This document shows positions 1 through 7,019 of a DNA stretch of 8,317 bases, piece by piece. Both the position numbers and the translations under genes were made by a program. Each line of letters starts with the position of its first letter. The stretch's first letter is position 1. Source of the DNA: Candidatus Margulisiibacteriota bacterium (lineage in GTDB: Bacteria > Margulisbacteria > WOR-1 > XYC2-FULL-46-14 > JAHJBW01); assembly GCA_018813405.1 (NCBI GenBank), contig JAHJBW010000003.1:1-8317 (forward strand). Reading direction: 5' to 3'. Below the pieces are notes generated by a model. The model was given only the letters and a program-made list of their open reading frames with translations. It was not told the origin of the DNA and searched no databases.

Positions 1-156
1 CCCGTCTATCAGCTTTCGCTTAAGAAAATTCAGGCCAGGAACGAAGAAGCCAATGCCAGCAAAGCCCTTACTAAAGAGCTTGAAGAATTATCAGCCCTGA
101 ACAAAACCCTGGCAGAGAAAAAAAATCTTTTAGAACACCTGTCCGGGCAGTCATAG
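1..156 (+). CDS. C-terminal end of a B-type 7TM-PAS-coiled-coil protein (partial, B0)
   Basis: Frame 1 is open from the window edge and ends at TAG 154-156, giving the last 51 residues of a protein that starts outside the window. The visible part is a charged, heptad-like helix rich in Glu, Lys and Leu. Its first residues, PVYQLSL, match PIYDFSL of the protein at 1567-2901 and PVFEISL of the protein at 4229-5554, at the same distance from the C-terminus. I therefore assign it to the B subfamily of the array, one unit upstream of the complete genes. The membrane and PAS parts are not visible and are inferred only from this homology. No output domain lies in the visible part, and the stop is followed directly by the 82-bp gap before the next gene. 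Confidence 0.75.
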   Translation, partial: PVYQLSLKKIQARNEEANASKALTKELEELSALNKTLAEKKNLLEHLSGQS

Positions 157-175
157 CCAGTTCCTTTTACCAAAC

Positions 176-206
176 TTTACCGGGCTCTCTAAAAATATTT
201 TGTAAT
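176..206 (+). promoter_or_regulatory. Weak candidate promoter in the only sizeable gap of the array
   Basis: The 82 bases between the partial gene and the next start (157-238) are the only non-trivial gap in the array. They contain TGTAAT at 201-206 (5 of 6 to TATAAT) and TTTACC at 176-181 upstream, but the spacer is 19 bp, longer than ideal. No terminator hairpin with a T-run is visible, so read-through from upstream is equally possible. A three-codon mini-ORF (ATG 221, stop TAG 230-232) lies just before the next gene and is probably chance. Confidence 0.2.
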
Positions 207-238
207 AGAAACACGCTAAAATGCTAGAATAGTTCAAA

Positions 239-1570
239 ATGGGCAAAGTAGACCTGATATTTTTTTTCGATACAGCGGCATTATTGCTGACTTTTTTGTA
301 TGCTCTGGCAGTTTCTTTTTACATTCTCCTGCAAAACCGCGTTTCGGCCAGCAACAGGGCTTTTTTCATAATGGGCGGACTGGCCGCTGTCTGGGTGTTG
401 TCCGTTCTTTACAAATCCATTGATATTAACCCCGCGCACGCCCTGCTTAACGTCAGGGCCGCTCTGGCCTGCGGCAATCTGGCATTATTGGGCGCTTTTT
501 ATTTCTCCTGCGTTTATCCTTCCGGCAAGGGGATTTCCTGGTCGATCAAAATGCCCCTTATACTTATAGGCGCGGCCTCCACCTGGATCATCCTGTTCAC
601 CGACCTGGTTTCCAGAAGTTATTTCTCAGACGATCTGCGGTTTGGCCTGAGGAGCTTCGGACCGTGGCATGATGTTAATGCCTACTTTTCGGGAGTGCTC
701 GTCGTTCTTAGTATTACCGTTATCCTGCTCAAGCTGATAATGGCAAAAGGCACTGAAAAAAAGAAACTGCGGATCATTTTTATTGCCCTGTTCCTGGCTG
801 GCTTTATCGGCGTATCTTTAAGCAACATTTTGCCCCTTTTCGGATTGTCAAACCTTGATAATCTGGCCCCCCTGCCGCTGATCGTGTCTATGACCATGAT
901 AGCGTTCGCGATCATCAGCTTCGGCGCTTTTGCGATCACTCCTTCGATCGCGGCAACCGAAATACTGGATTCGCTGGGAACATCAATCATCGTTTGCGAC
1001 CTCAACCGTGAGATATTGTTCCAAAAAAATAACATTGCCATGCAACTTGAACCTCAAATAAAAGAAGTTATTGATCTGTGCGTGACGCATGGACATGTCA
1101 ACAATTATCAGACATATCTAAACGACAAAGCCATCAATGTCTCCGCCAGGTTCTTCCGGGAAGGCGGGGGCATTGTATTAATATTACACGACATGACCAG
1201 CCTGGAAAAAGCCGTAAAAGAAGAGATGGCGTCACAATTGTCCATAAAGGCGCGGCTTGATAACGAGGCCAGGACCGCCAAAATACTGGCCGAGCTCGCT
1301 TCCGTTGAGAGCCCCGAGAAGGTCGAGCAAGTTTTGATGCGATCATATCAAGAGGTCAAAGATGACAGTTCTCTGGAGATAATAAACAATACCGCGATCC
1401 GGGCAAGGGAAAGGTTTAAACTGCTCGACCAGATAAAATATGATCAAAGCTCCCTGCGGGAAAAGATAGAGGAAGAAAACGAGATCAACAAACACAATGT
1501 GGAAAGAGAACTCGAAATGATCGACCTGAAAAAGAAGATAAGCCAGCTTGAGGGAAGGAGCAGGACGTGA
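239..1570 (+). CDS. A-type seven-helix membrane sensor-like protein with degenerate PAS and coiled coil, no output domain (A1)
   Basis: 443 aa. About seven hydrophobic helices can be drawn at residues 10-31, 41-58, 68-90, 103-122, 147-168, 177-200 and 208-233, resembling the 7TM N-terminal module of some histidine kinases (HisKA_7TM type). The linker IAATEILDSLG (236-246) leads into a short PAS-like domain (about 245-320) that starts SIIVCD and ends with the usual PAS exit HDMT (317-320). A charged helix follows (321-352), then a helical segment (353-398) and a terminal coiled coil (about 400-440). There is no H-box, ATP-binding domain, GGDEF, HAMP or MCP signature, so this is a sensor-like protein without a recognisable transmitter. 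The ATG at 239 has no clear Shine-Dalgarno sequence, but upstream starts in frame are unavailable. Its stop overlaps the next gene by 4 bp (GTGA), implying translational coupling. The paralog at 2904-4223 shares the linker and the YxLQNRxSxxN motif after helix 1. The function is unknown; signal reception in the membrane is an inference. Confidence 0.85.
   Translation: MGKVDLIFFFDTAALLLTFLYALAVSFYILLQNRVSASNRAFFIMGGLAAVWVLSVLYKSIDINPAHALLNVRAALACGNLALLGAFYFSCVYPSGKGISWSIKMPLILIGAASTWIILFTDLVSRSYFSDDLRFGLRSFGPWHDVNAYFSGVLVVLSITVILLKLIMAKGTEKKKLRIIFIALFLAGFIGVSLSNILPLFGLSNLDNLAPLPLIVSMTMIAFAIISFGAFAITPSIAATEILDSLGTSIIVCDLNREILFQKNNIAMQLEPQIKEVIDLCVTHGHVNNYQTYLNDKAINVSARFFREGGGIVLILHDMTSLEKAVKEEMASQLSIKARLDNEARTAKILAELASVESPEKVEQVLMRSYQEVKDDSSLEIINNTAIRARERFKLLDQIKYDQSSLREKIEEENEINKHNVERELEMIDLKKKISQLEGRSRT
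1555..1560 (+). promoter_or_regulatory. Shine-Dalgarno AAGGAG that fixes a GTG start
   Basis: AAGGAG lies inside the end of the upstream gene, 6 bases before GTG 1567. This supports GTG as the start of the next gene and the 4-bp GTGA stop/start overlap. Confidence 0.75.
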
Positions 1571-2901
1571 ACATTTTTGTTTTTTTCTTCGCCCTTTCTA
1601 TTTTTATGTCCGGTCTGTTCTGTCTTCTGATCGGCTTATACGTGCTTTATGTCTCAAGATCTTCGCTAAGATATAACTACTTTTACATCTCTCTCGCGCT
1701 TTTCGGAATTGGTCTTTTTGAAACGCTTTTAAGGCTTTCACACGAAGCATACTGGGCCAATATCTGGTTCATTATCTCCCATTCCTGCTGGATACTCTTT
1801 TTCTGCACCTTTCTGCATTTCTCCCTGCGGTTCTCAAAAGCTCGGATCAATCCCCTTTTCGTTTATTTGCTTGGGGCCTTGCTGGTCCCTTTTTATGTCC
1901 TGCCTGCTTCTGTATTCCCCCCATCCTACAACAACGGTTTTGGCCCCGCTTACTATGGCTATGACCTGGTGCCGGGGCCGCTTTATCCCATGTTCGTTAT
2001 TTTCTACTTGATCTATATGCTCGGGGGAATGCTGATTATCTTTAACACTTCAAGAAAGAGCCGGGCATACTACAAACGCAAACAGGCCCTGATGATCGTG
2101 CTGGCATCTTTGATACCAACCATTGCGGGCACAATATTCGATGAAACCCTGGTGATCCTGAAGCTGCCCACCCTGCCGCTGGCCATCCAGACCGTGGCTA
2201 TTATCACGGGTTTTGTTGGCTTTGCCATATTAAGATATTCCCCCATCAAGATCACCTCGCTGGCGGAAATAGCTGAAGGCGCCTCCGAAGCACTGCTTGA
2301 TGCCATGGTATTGATCGATAACGACAACACCATAAACCATGTTAATAACGCGGCCTGTCATCTTTGCGGTCATCCGCGCGAAACACTGCTGGGTAAAAAG
2401 CTTGATTTCCTGGTCGGCAAGGATAGTTCGGGACATATTTTCCTGAAAGGCAAAAGGAACAAGTCGCTCCCTGTTGAGGTGAACATTTTCGGACTAAAGA
2501 ACAAGCAGGGTTTCATATATCTAATCAGGGATGCCTCTCATCTGCGGGCATTACATGAAAAGACCCGATCAGCCAACCAGCAGATGCTTGATCATATCAA
2601 AAAGCAAAAGACGATCGTCAATTACATCTCTAAACTGTTGAAGATCGATGATGAAGAACGCCTGCGGCAGATCTGGCTTGAAGCGCAGTCTAATCATATG
2701 GGGATTGAACCCGTGCTAAAGCCCATATATGACTTTTCCCTAAATTTCGCAAAGGTCTTTAAGGAGGCAACCCAGACCAGTAAGGAATTGAATGCCAGGA
2801 ACGAATCCCTGCAGAGCATAAACAAGATAATGCGGGGGAGGGAAGAGGTTCTGCAGGAACTAAAAACAAAGTATCAGGAACTGAAAAGTTCGCAAAAATA
2901 A
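1567..2901 (+). CDS. B-type seven-helix membrane PAS protein with coiled-coil tail, no output domain (B1)
   Basis: 444 aa, GTG start overlapping the upstream stop. Membrane helices are approximately 5-28, 36-56, 64-87, 95-116, 138-159, 173-196 and 203-223. A strongly basic loop (YYKRK, 167-171) precedes helix 6. The motif LPxLPLAI (200-206) precedes helix 7, which runs into FAILRYSPIKIT, a typical end of histidine-kinase 7TM modules. A recognisable PAS fold follows (about 240-323): MVLIDNDNTINHVNNAAC, then GHPRETLLGKKL, then FIYLIRDAS. Residues 324-345 form a linker helix, 346-400 a helical segment containing RLRQIW and PIYDFSL, and 405-442 a coiled coil. No kinase, cyclase or chemotaxis output domain is present. 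The length and architecture match B2 at 4229-5554. The next gene begins 2 bp after the stop. By family logic PAS binds a ligand or mediates dimerisation; the ligand cannot be told from the sequence. Confidence 0.85.
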   Translation: MNIFVFFFALSIFMSGLFCLLIGLYVLYVSRSSLRYNYFYISLALFGIGLFETLLRLSHEAYWANIWFIISHSCWILFFCTFLHFSLRFSKARINPLFVYLLGALLVPFYVLPASVFPPSYNNGFGPAYYGYDLVPGPLYPMFVIFYLIYMLGGMLIIFNTSRKSRAYYKRKQALMIVLASLIPTIAGTIFDETLVILKLPTLPLAIQTVAIITGFVGFAILRYSPIKITSLAEIAEGASEALLDAMVLIDNDNTINHVNNAACHLCGHPRETLLGKKLDFLVGKDSSGHIFLKGKRNKSLPVEVNIFGLKNKQGFIYLIRDASHLRALHEKTRSANQQMLDHIKKQKTIVNYISKLLKIDDEERLRQIWLEAQSNHMGIEPVLKPIYDFSLNFAKVFKEATQTSKELNARNESLQSINKIMRGREEVLQELKTKYQELKSSQK

Positions 2902-2903
2902 GC

Positions 2904-4223
2904 ATGAACAATCTGTTATATTATTTTGATATCCTGGGCCTTATCTGTTCGATACTGGCCATGCATGCCATTACCCTGGCGGTGTATTTGCAAAACCGCT
3001 ATTCCCTGGTAAATCAAACGTTCTGCAAGATGGTGTTTGGTATAGCAACATACACCACGGCGGTATTGTTCTTTGTGCTGTCTCCCAATATAACCTGGCT
3101 CAACATTTCTTTCCGGCTTGTCTATGTTGCGGCCCTGCCGGGCTTGTTCTACGCGCTTTGCTGTGCCTATGTATTCCCAAAAGGCAACCCTGTCCCTTTG
3201 TGGGCCAAGCTGGCAATGCTGACATCCAGCTTGTTCTTTGCCTTCGCCTGGGGCTTTACTGATTGGATGTTCCAGGGATTCAGGATAACAGACCCGCGAT
3301 ATCTTTTCCTCTGCCAGCCTATTTATGGCCCTTATCGACTGCTTTTTACCCTGCATGAAATGAGCTTTCTTACCCTGGCTATAACCATGATCGCAAAAAA
3401 CTGGAAGAATTCAAGCCTCGGGGACAGGCCCAGGTTCATATATCTGGCCATTGGCTTTATCGGAACAGGTACGACCATCCTTATTTTTATCGTAATACTC
3501 CCCATGCTGGGGCATATGCTGTCGTTCTCTTATAGCTTGAGCCTTATTACTATTTTTACCATAATCACTTCTTTTTCTGTCGGCAAACACGGCATATTCA
3601 AGATCAATCCAAAGATCGCCGCAACAGAGATACTCGACCTGCTTGGCCCCAGCATCATGGCTTGCGACATCGAGGGTCGAATAATTTATAAAAGCCCCCA
3701 ACAGCCCTTGCTCGAGCAAAAAGATATTGACGAGGCGGTAGATATAATAATCGCTCAAGGGATATTAAAAGATCATCATCTGTTATCCGGGTCTTTTTCT
3801 ATCTCAGGCGGCTTGTTCAAAAAAGGCGTTATAATAATAGCCTTTTACGATATTACCACTATTGAGGATTCCTACTTTAAGGAAAAGCAATTGTCATCAC
3901 AGATCGCCGGCAAACTAAAACACGAAAAAGAGCTAAGGGATACCCTGGGCCAGCTTGTTGAAGCGGGTTCGTCAGGACAGGTGGAAGAAATAGCCAACAA
4001 CGCCTTCCCTCACTTTCTCCACAACAAAGAAGCCTTTAACACGATCCAGGCGGTTCAGGGCGCCGTAGTAGACACTTTCCGGCTGGCAGAAACATTTGAC
4101 AAACACAACACCATGCTGGCAGGCATGATCTCGCAGGAAAACAAAATAATGAAAGAGATAGCACAGTTAGAACAAAGGATATCGGAGGCCCAAAAAGAGA
4201 TGGATAGGCGAAAAAAGGAGTAA
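2904..4223 (+). CDS. A-type seven-helix membrane sensor-like protein with degenerate PAS and coiled coil, no output domain (A2)
   Basis: 439 aa, ATG 2 bp after the previous stop. No good Shine-Dalgarno sequence is visible, so translation probably depends on coupling to the upstream gene. Helices are about 8-28, 40-60, 70-92, 99-120, 148-165, 177-200 and 206-226. It is a paralog of A1: both have YxLQNRxSxxN after helix 1, the linker PKIAATEILDLLG (236-247), SIMACD at the PAS start, and a PAS exit YDIT (315-318). The PAS-like region (about 246-318) is short and lacks the Asn-rich helical part seen in the B proteins. Residues 320-350 are a charged helix, 350-396 a helical segment with a QVEEIA stretch like the VEQVL stretch of A1, and 405-437 a terminal coiled coil. 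Overall identity to A1 looks low outside these motifs, so the duplication is old or fast-evolving. No output domain is seen and no function can be assigned. Confidence 0.85.
   Translation: MNNLLYYFDILGLICSILAMHAITLAVYLQNRYSLVNQTFCKMVFGIATYTTAVLFFVLSPNITWLNISFRLVYVAALPGLFYALCCAYVFPKGNPVPLWAKLAMLTSSLFFAFAWGFTDWMFQGFRITDPRYLFLCQPIYGPYRLLFTLHEMSFLTLAITMIAKNWKNSSLGDRPRFIYLAIGFIGTGTTILIFIVILPMLGHMLSFSYSLSLITIFTIITSFSVGKHGIFKINPKIAATEILDLLGPSIMACDIEGRIIYKSPQQPLLEQKDIDEAVDIIIAQGILKDHHLLSGSFSISGGLFKKGVIIIAFYDITTIEDSYFKEKQLSSQIAGKLKHEKELRDTLGQLVEAGSSGQVEEIANNAFPHFLHNKEAFNTIQAVQGAVVDTFRLAETFDKHNTMLAGMISQENKIMKEIAQLEQRISEAQKEMDRRKKE
4214..4220 (+). promoter_or_regulatory. Shine-Dalgarno AAAGGAG for the second complete B-type gene
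   Basis: The site overlaps the last codons of the A2 gene and sits 8 bases before ATG 4229. It supports that start and continuous translation across the 5-bp intergenic junction. Confidence 0.75.
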
Positions 4224-4228
4224 TAAAA

Positions 4229-5554
4229 ATGGATGTCACAGCCCAGGTCTTTTTCTTCGCCGCTTCTGCTGTCATTGCATCGCTTTTTTGCCTTTGCGCC
4301 GGGGTTTATACTATCTACTCGGCTTCAACACGGATCAATGCAGTGTTTTTTATTCTATGCATCCTGATGTCCGGAGCAGGGATATCTCAAGCACTGTTGG
4401 TTTCGGCGCCGACGGCAAGTTATGCTTCTTTCTGGGTAACGCCTTTTCTGGCCTTTTGGATGGCTGCCATTACGCTTCTTTTGCATCTTGCCCTGCTTTT
4501 TCAGGGCAAGGCCCAAAGATATATCCCGGCTGTATACTTGCTGCCAGCAATGCTCCTGACCATGATCTTTATACATCCCTCGCAATTCACCGCCCAAATA
4601 AGCAGTGAGTTTTATGGCTTCTTTTTTAACAGGGGACCCTACTATTACATGATCACGCTTTTCTGCCTGCTTTACGGGCTAACTTCCCTGGCCATCTTTG
4701 CAAGCATCTTGATGACCGCCAAAGAGTTTTACCGCCGCCGCCCGGCGCTGGTAATATTTTTTTCAGCATCACTGCCCATGATCGCCAGCTTCATTTTTAA
4801 TGACCTTTTTATGTTCCTGTCCCTGCCGCCGTTTCCTCTGGCCATACATTTTGCGGCCGTTAGCACATTGATCATTTCATCTTTTCTGATCCTGTATACA
4901 CCGCAGAGAAAACTGCTTAAAGAAAACGTGGCAGAGGCGGCATCGGAAACATCTTTTGACGGCATTATTCTTTGCGACATCCAGGACACCATAAATTACG
5001 CCAATAATTCAGCCTGCAAAATGATCGGTCTTCATAAAGACCAGCTGCTTGGCAAAAGTATTTATGAGCTCTTGATCTCAAAGAGCCCGCTGACAGAGAT
5101 CAGAAGCAAGGCCGGGGACCCGTTGACCGTTGAGCTTAGGAGTTATACGCTTGAGAATAATAAGGGATATCTATACTACATCAGGGATATGTCGGAAATT
5201 CTAAGGTCAAGAGAGAGCTCAAAAAAACTTATGTCCGAACAGGACCTTTTGGCCAGGCGGGAAAAGACCTTTATAGCTTTGTTCGCAAGGTTCATCGAAG
5301 CCAGGGGGACTGACGAACTGGAGCGGTTATGGGAAAATATTGTGGGCGAAAGCAACGAGGTAAAGAACATCCTCCGGCCTGTGTTTGAAATATCACTGAA
5401 ACGCTTTGATCTGTCTCGAAAGGTCGGGGAAACCGATGAAAAGATCAAGGCCTACGGCAAGATACTGCAAAACGCAGTTGCCACAGCAAAAGAAAAAGAA
5501 CAGGAACTGGGAAAAAAACTAAAAGAACCTGATAACCCCCAGACTCCCGAGTAG
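4229..5554 (+). CDS. B-type seven-helix membrane PAS protein with coiled-coil tail, no output domain (B2)
   Basis: 441 aa. Membrane helices are about 7-30, 37-58, 67-91, 98-116, 138-163, 172-196 and 203-223. It shares with B1 a basic stretch before helix 6 (FYRRR, 166-170), the sequence SLPxFPLAI-like before helix 7 (198-205), and a PAS domain (about 240-321) with DTINYANNSAC (252-262), LLGKSI (273-278) and the exit YYIRDMS (315-321). After the PAS come a linker helix (322-345), a helical segment (346-400) with the motifs ELERLW and PVFEISL, and a charged coiled coil (402-432) ending in a Pro-rich tail. No catalytic or DNA-binding output is present. It is the last gene of the array. Its final 36 bases overlap the 3' end of the opposite-strand membrane protein gene. 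That overlap codes mainly for the polar Pro-rich tail. Confidence 0.85.
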   Translation: MDVTAQVFFFAASAVIASLFCLCAGVYTIYSASTRINAVFFILCILMSGAGISQALLVSAPTASYASFWVTPFLAFWMAAITLLLHLALLFQGKAQRYIPAVYLLPAMLLTMIFIHPSQFTAQISSEFYGFFFNRGPYYYMITLFCLLYGLTSLAIFASILMTAKEFYRRRPALVIFFSASLPMIASFIFNDLFMFLSLPPFPLAIHFAAVSTLIISSFLILYTPQRKLLKENVAEAASETSFDGIILCDIQDTINYANNSACKMIGLHKDQLLGKSIYELLISKSPLTEIRSKAGDPLTVELRSYTLENNKGYLYYIRDMSEILRSRESSKKLMSEQDLLARREKTFIALFARFIEARGTDELERLWENIVGESNEVKNILRPVFEISLKRFDLSRKVGETDEKIKAYGKILQNAVATAKEKEQELGKKLKEPDNPQTPE

Positions 5555-5968
5555 CAGTACACCTGAAGCAATACTTGTCCCCACTGCCGCGGCCAGGAAT
5601 GCCCAGCGCTTGCGAATACCCAGAAGATAGGCCGCCACACAACCTGTCCACACCCCGGTACCAGGGAAGGGGATTGCCACAAACAGGGCCAGCCCGACCG
5701 TTTCAAATTCTTCGATCATTTTGGTCCTGGCCCGTGTCCGCGCGAAAAGCCATTCAAAAAACCGATCAAAAGCAGGCAGTTTTCGGAGTTTTTCGGTAAA
5801 GAATTCCAGCCCCAGCAAGATGGGAAAGACTGGCAGAAGGCTTCCCAGAATGCTTAACAAGAGGACATTAAGCGGCTTTAAGCCGGAAAATATCCCAAAA
5901 GGGACAGCCCCGCGAACTTCAATGATCGGCGTTGCCGCCATCAGGAAAACGGCTATTTCTTTAGCCAA
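5519..5968 (-). CDS. Small multidrug export-type (DedA-like) membrane protein
   Basis: 149 aa, matching the usual size of the 'putative small multi-drug export protein' family (PF06695 type). The two family signatures are present: an N-terminal E-x-R-G-A-V-P-F-G-I motif (residues 17-26) and IPFPGTGVWTG in the second half. These resemble the paired re-entrant loop motifs of DedA-superfamily transporters. Four or so hydrophobic stretches support an inner-membrane location. The predicted start is TTG at 5968, preceded by a weak GGAA 7 bases upstream. An ATG nine codons later (5941) would keep the motif but lacks a ribosome site. The gene starts inside the end of ilvC (16-bp overlap), so it is probably co-transcribed and coupled to it. 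The substrate is unknown: the family name reflects an old annotation, and a link to branched-chain amino acids is only suggested by position. Its 3' end overlaps the convergent B2 gene. Confidence 0.85.
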   Translation of the reverse strand: MAKEIAVFLMAATPIIEVRGAVPFGIFSGLKPLNVLLLSILGSLLPVFPILLGLEFFTEKLRKLPAFDRFFEWLFARTRARTKMIEEFETVGLALFVAIPFPGTGVWTGCVAAYLLGIRKRWAFLAAAVGTSIASGVLLLGSLGVIRFF

Positions 5969-6945
5969 TGCATCATTCCGCGAAGCTCGGACCCGACCTT
6001 CTCGATCAAATGGCCTCTGTCTTTGGCACGCAATGCGTTAAAGTTGGGACAGCCTTCTTTGTTCTCTTTCAGCCATTCACGGGCAAATGCGCCAGATTGA
6101 ATGCGCTTTAATGCCTTTTGCATTTTCTTTTTTGCTTTTTCATCTATGATCTTTGGCCCCACCGTCAGGTCGCCATATTCAGCCGTGTTGCTGATGGCTT
6201 TTCTCATCCCCTCTATCCCATGCTTGTACATAAGGTCAACGATGAGCTTAAGCTCGTGCATGCATTCAAAGTAGGCCATCTCGGGCTGGTAGCCGGCCTC
6301 AACCAATGTTTCAAAGCCCGCCTTTACCAGAGAGGTGCAGCCGCCGCAAAGCACTGTTTGTTCGCCAAAAAGATCGGTCTCTACCTCCTCCTTGAAGGTG
6401 GTCTCGAAAACACCGGCGCGTGTTCCGCCAATACCTTTGGCATAAGCTAGAGCTGTTTGCTTGGCATTGCCGGAAGCATCTTGGTAAACCGCGATTAACG
6501 AGGGAACGCCTGCTCCTTCTTTGTAAGTTTCCCTTACCATAAAGCCTGGGCCTTTGGGAGCTACCATGATAACATCCACATCCTTGGGGGGCTTAATAGC
6601 TTTGAAGTGGATGTTGAACCCATGAGAGAACATGAGTGTCTTTCCCTTCTTCATATGCTTTTTGATGGATTCCTTATAGACTTTCCCCTGAAGCTCATCC
6701 GGAATGAGTATCTGGATGATGTCCCCTTTTTTAGCGGCCTCAGAAGCGTCCATGGTCTCAAAGCCGGCCTCCTGAGCGTTCTTCCAATTCGGGGTCCCTT
6801 CGACCTCGGCAATAATCACTTTCAAGCCGCTGTCCTTTAGATTTTGCGACTGGGCACTGCCCTGATTGCCAAAACCCACCACCGCAATGGTCTTGTCCTT
6901 TAAAAGATTGATATCCGCGTCACCGTCATAGTAAACTTTTGCCAT
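5953..6945 (-). CDS. ilvC: Ketol-acid reductoisomerase, class I (short form)
   Basis: 330 aa, the normal length of class I KARI. It converts acetolactate or acetohydroxybutyrate to the dihydroxy acid in cytoplasmic valine, leucine and isoleucine synthesis, using Mg2+ and NAD(P)H. The Rossmann motif is G24-F-G26-N-Q-G29. Catalytic and metal residues are in place: H108 in SHGFNIHF, D191 and E195 in DLFGEQ, E227 and E231 in the FECMHE motif, and S252 in SNTAEYGD. APKGPG (129-134) is also typical. The loop after the second beta strand is AEVEGTPNW (46-54). It carries Glu where NADPH enzymes usually have Arg/Ser phosphate-binding residues, which suggests NADH use (inference). ATG 6945 is supported by AGGAGG 7 bases upstream. 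ilvN lies upstream beyond a two-gene cassette, and a membrane protein gene overlaps the end by 16 bp. ilvC probably has its own promoter at 7066-7094. Confidence 0.97.
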   Translation of the reverse strand: MAKVYYDGDADINLLKDKTIAVVGFGNQGSAQSQNLKDSGLKVIIAEVEGTPNWKNAQEAGFETMDASEAAKKGDIIQILIPDELQGKVYKESIKKHMKKGKTLMFSHGFNIHFKAIKPPKDVDVIMVAPKGPGFMVRETYKEGAGVPSLIAVYQDASGNAKQTALAYAKGIGGTRAGVFETTFKEEVETDLFGEQTVLCGGCTSLVKAGFETLVEAGYQPEMAYFECMHELKLIVDLMYKHGIEGMRKAISNTAEYGDLTVGPKIIDEKAKKKMQKALKRIQSGAFAREWLKENKEGCPNFNALRAKDRGHLIEKVGSELRGMMHWLKK

Positions 6946-6952
6946 TACAATT

Positions 6953-6958
6953 CCTCCT
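6953..6958 (-). promoter_or_regulatory. Strong Shine-Dalgarno AGGAGG of ilvC
   Basis: Read on the minus strand, AGGAGG lies 7 bases before the ATG at 6943-6945. It is one of the strongest ribosome sites in the window and fixes the ilvC start. Confidence 0.9.
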
Positions 6959-6998
6959 ATTATTTATAACTATCGATATGCAAATATAACTAATGTAG

Positions 6999-7019
6999 GG
7001 CAACGGTTTATCCGTTGCC
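6999..7019. repeat. Perfect 8-bp-stem palindrome in the ilvC leader (REP-like candidate)
   Basis: GGCAACGG (6999-7006) and CCGTTGCC (7012-7019) are perfect inverted arms around a 5-base loop TTTAT. The flank reads TGTAGGG on the left. To the right lie a second palindrome, GGACAAGTCC (7026-7035), and two CCTCGG copies (7035-7040 and 7050-7055). There is no T-run on either strand, so this is not a standard intrinsic terminator. If transcription of ilvC starts near 7059, the hairpin lies in its roughly 115-base leader. The TGTAGGG-plus-palindrome form resembles dispersed intergenic REP/MITE-like repeats of bacteria, but only one copy is in this window. Confidence 0.6.

Noticed and set aside
682..1041. 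119-aa open frame on the minus strand inside A1
   Set aside because: It is antisense to a well-supported membrane protein gene, has low-complexity composition and no recognisable motif.
1201..1570. Histidine kinase dimerisation domain at the C-terminus of A1 and its paralogs
   Set aside because: No H-box His with the flanking Glu/Arg-Pro pattern, and no N, G1 or G2 ATP-binding boxes follow in any of the four complete proteins.
2916..3356. 146-aa minus-strand frame inside A2
   Set aside because: It is a charged, motif-free translation opposite the hydrophobic helices of A2, a typical shadow frame.
5721..6041. 106-aa plus-strand frame across the ilvC end and the export gene
   Set aside because: It is antisense to two recognised protein families; the translation has no domain features.
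6118..6450. 110-aa plus-strand frame antisense to ilvC
   Set aside because: It is the mirror of conserved KARI catalytic sequence, with no independent support.
6999..7019. Intrinsic terminator for the nucleotidyltransferase transcript
   Set aside because: The hairpin is perfect but has no following T-run on either strand, and on the minus strand it lies downstream of the ilvC promoter.
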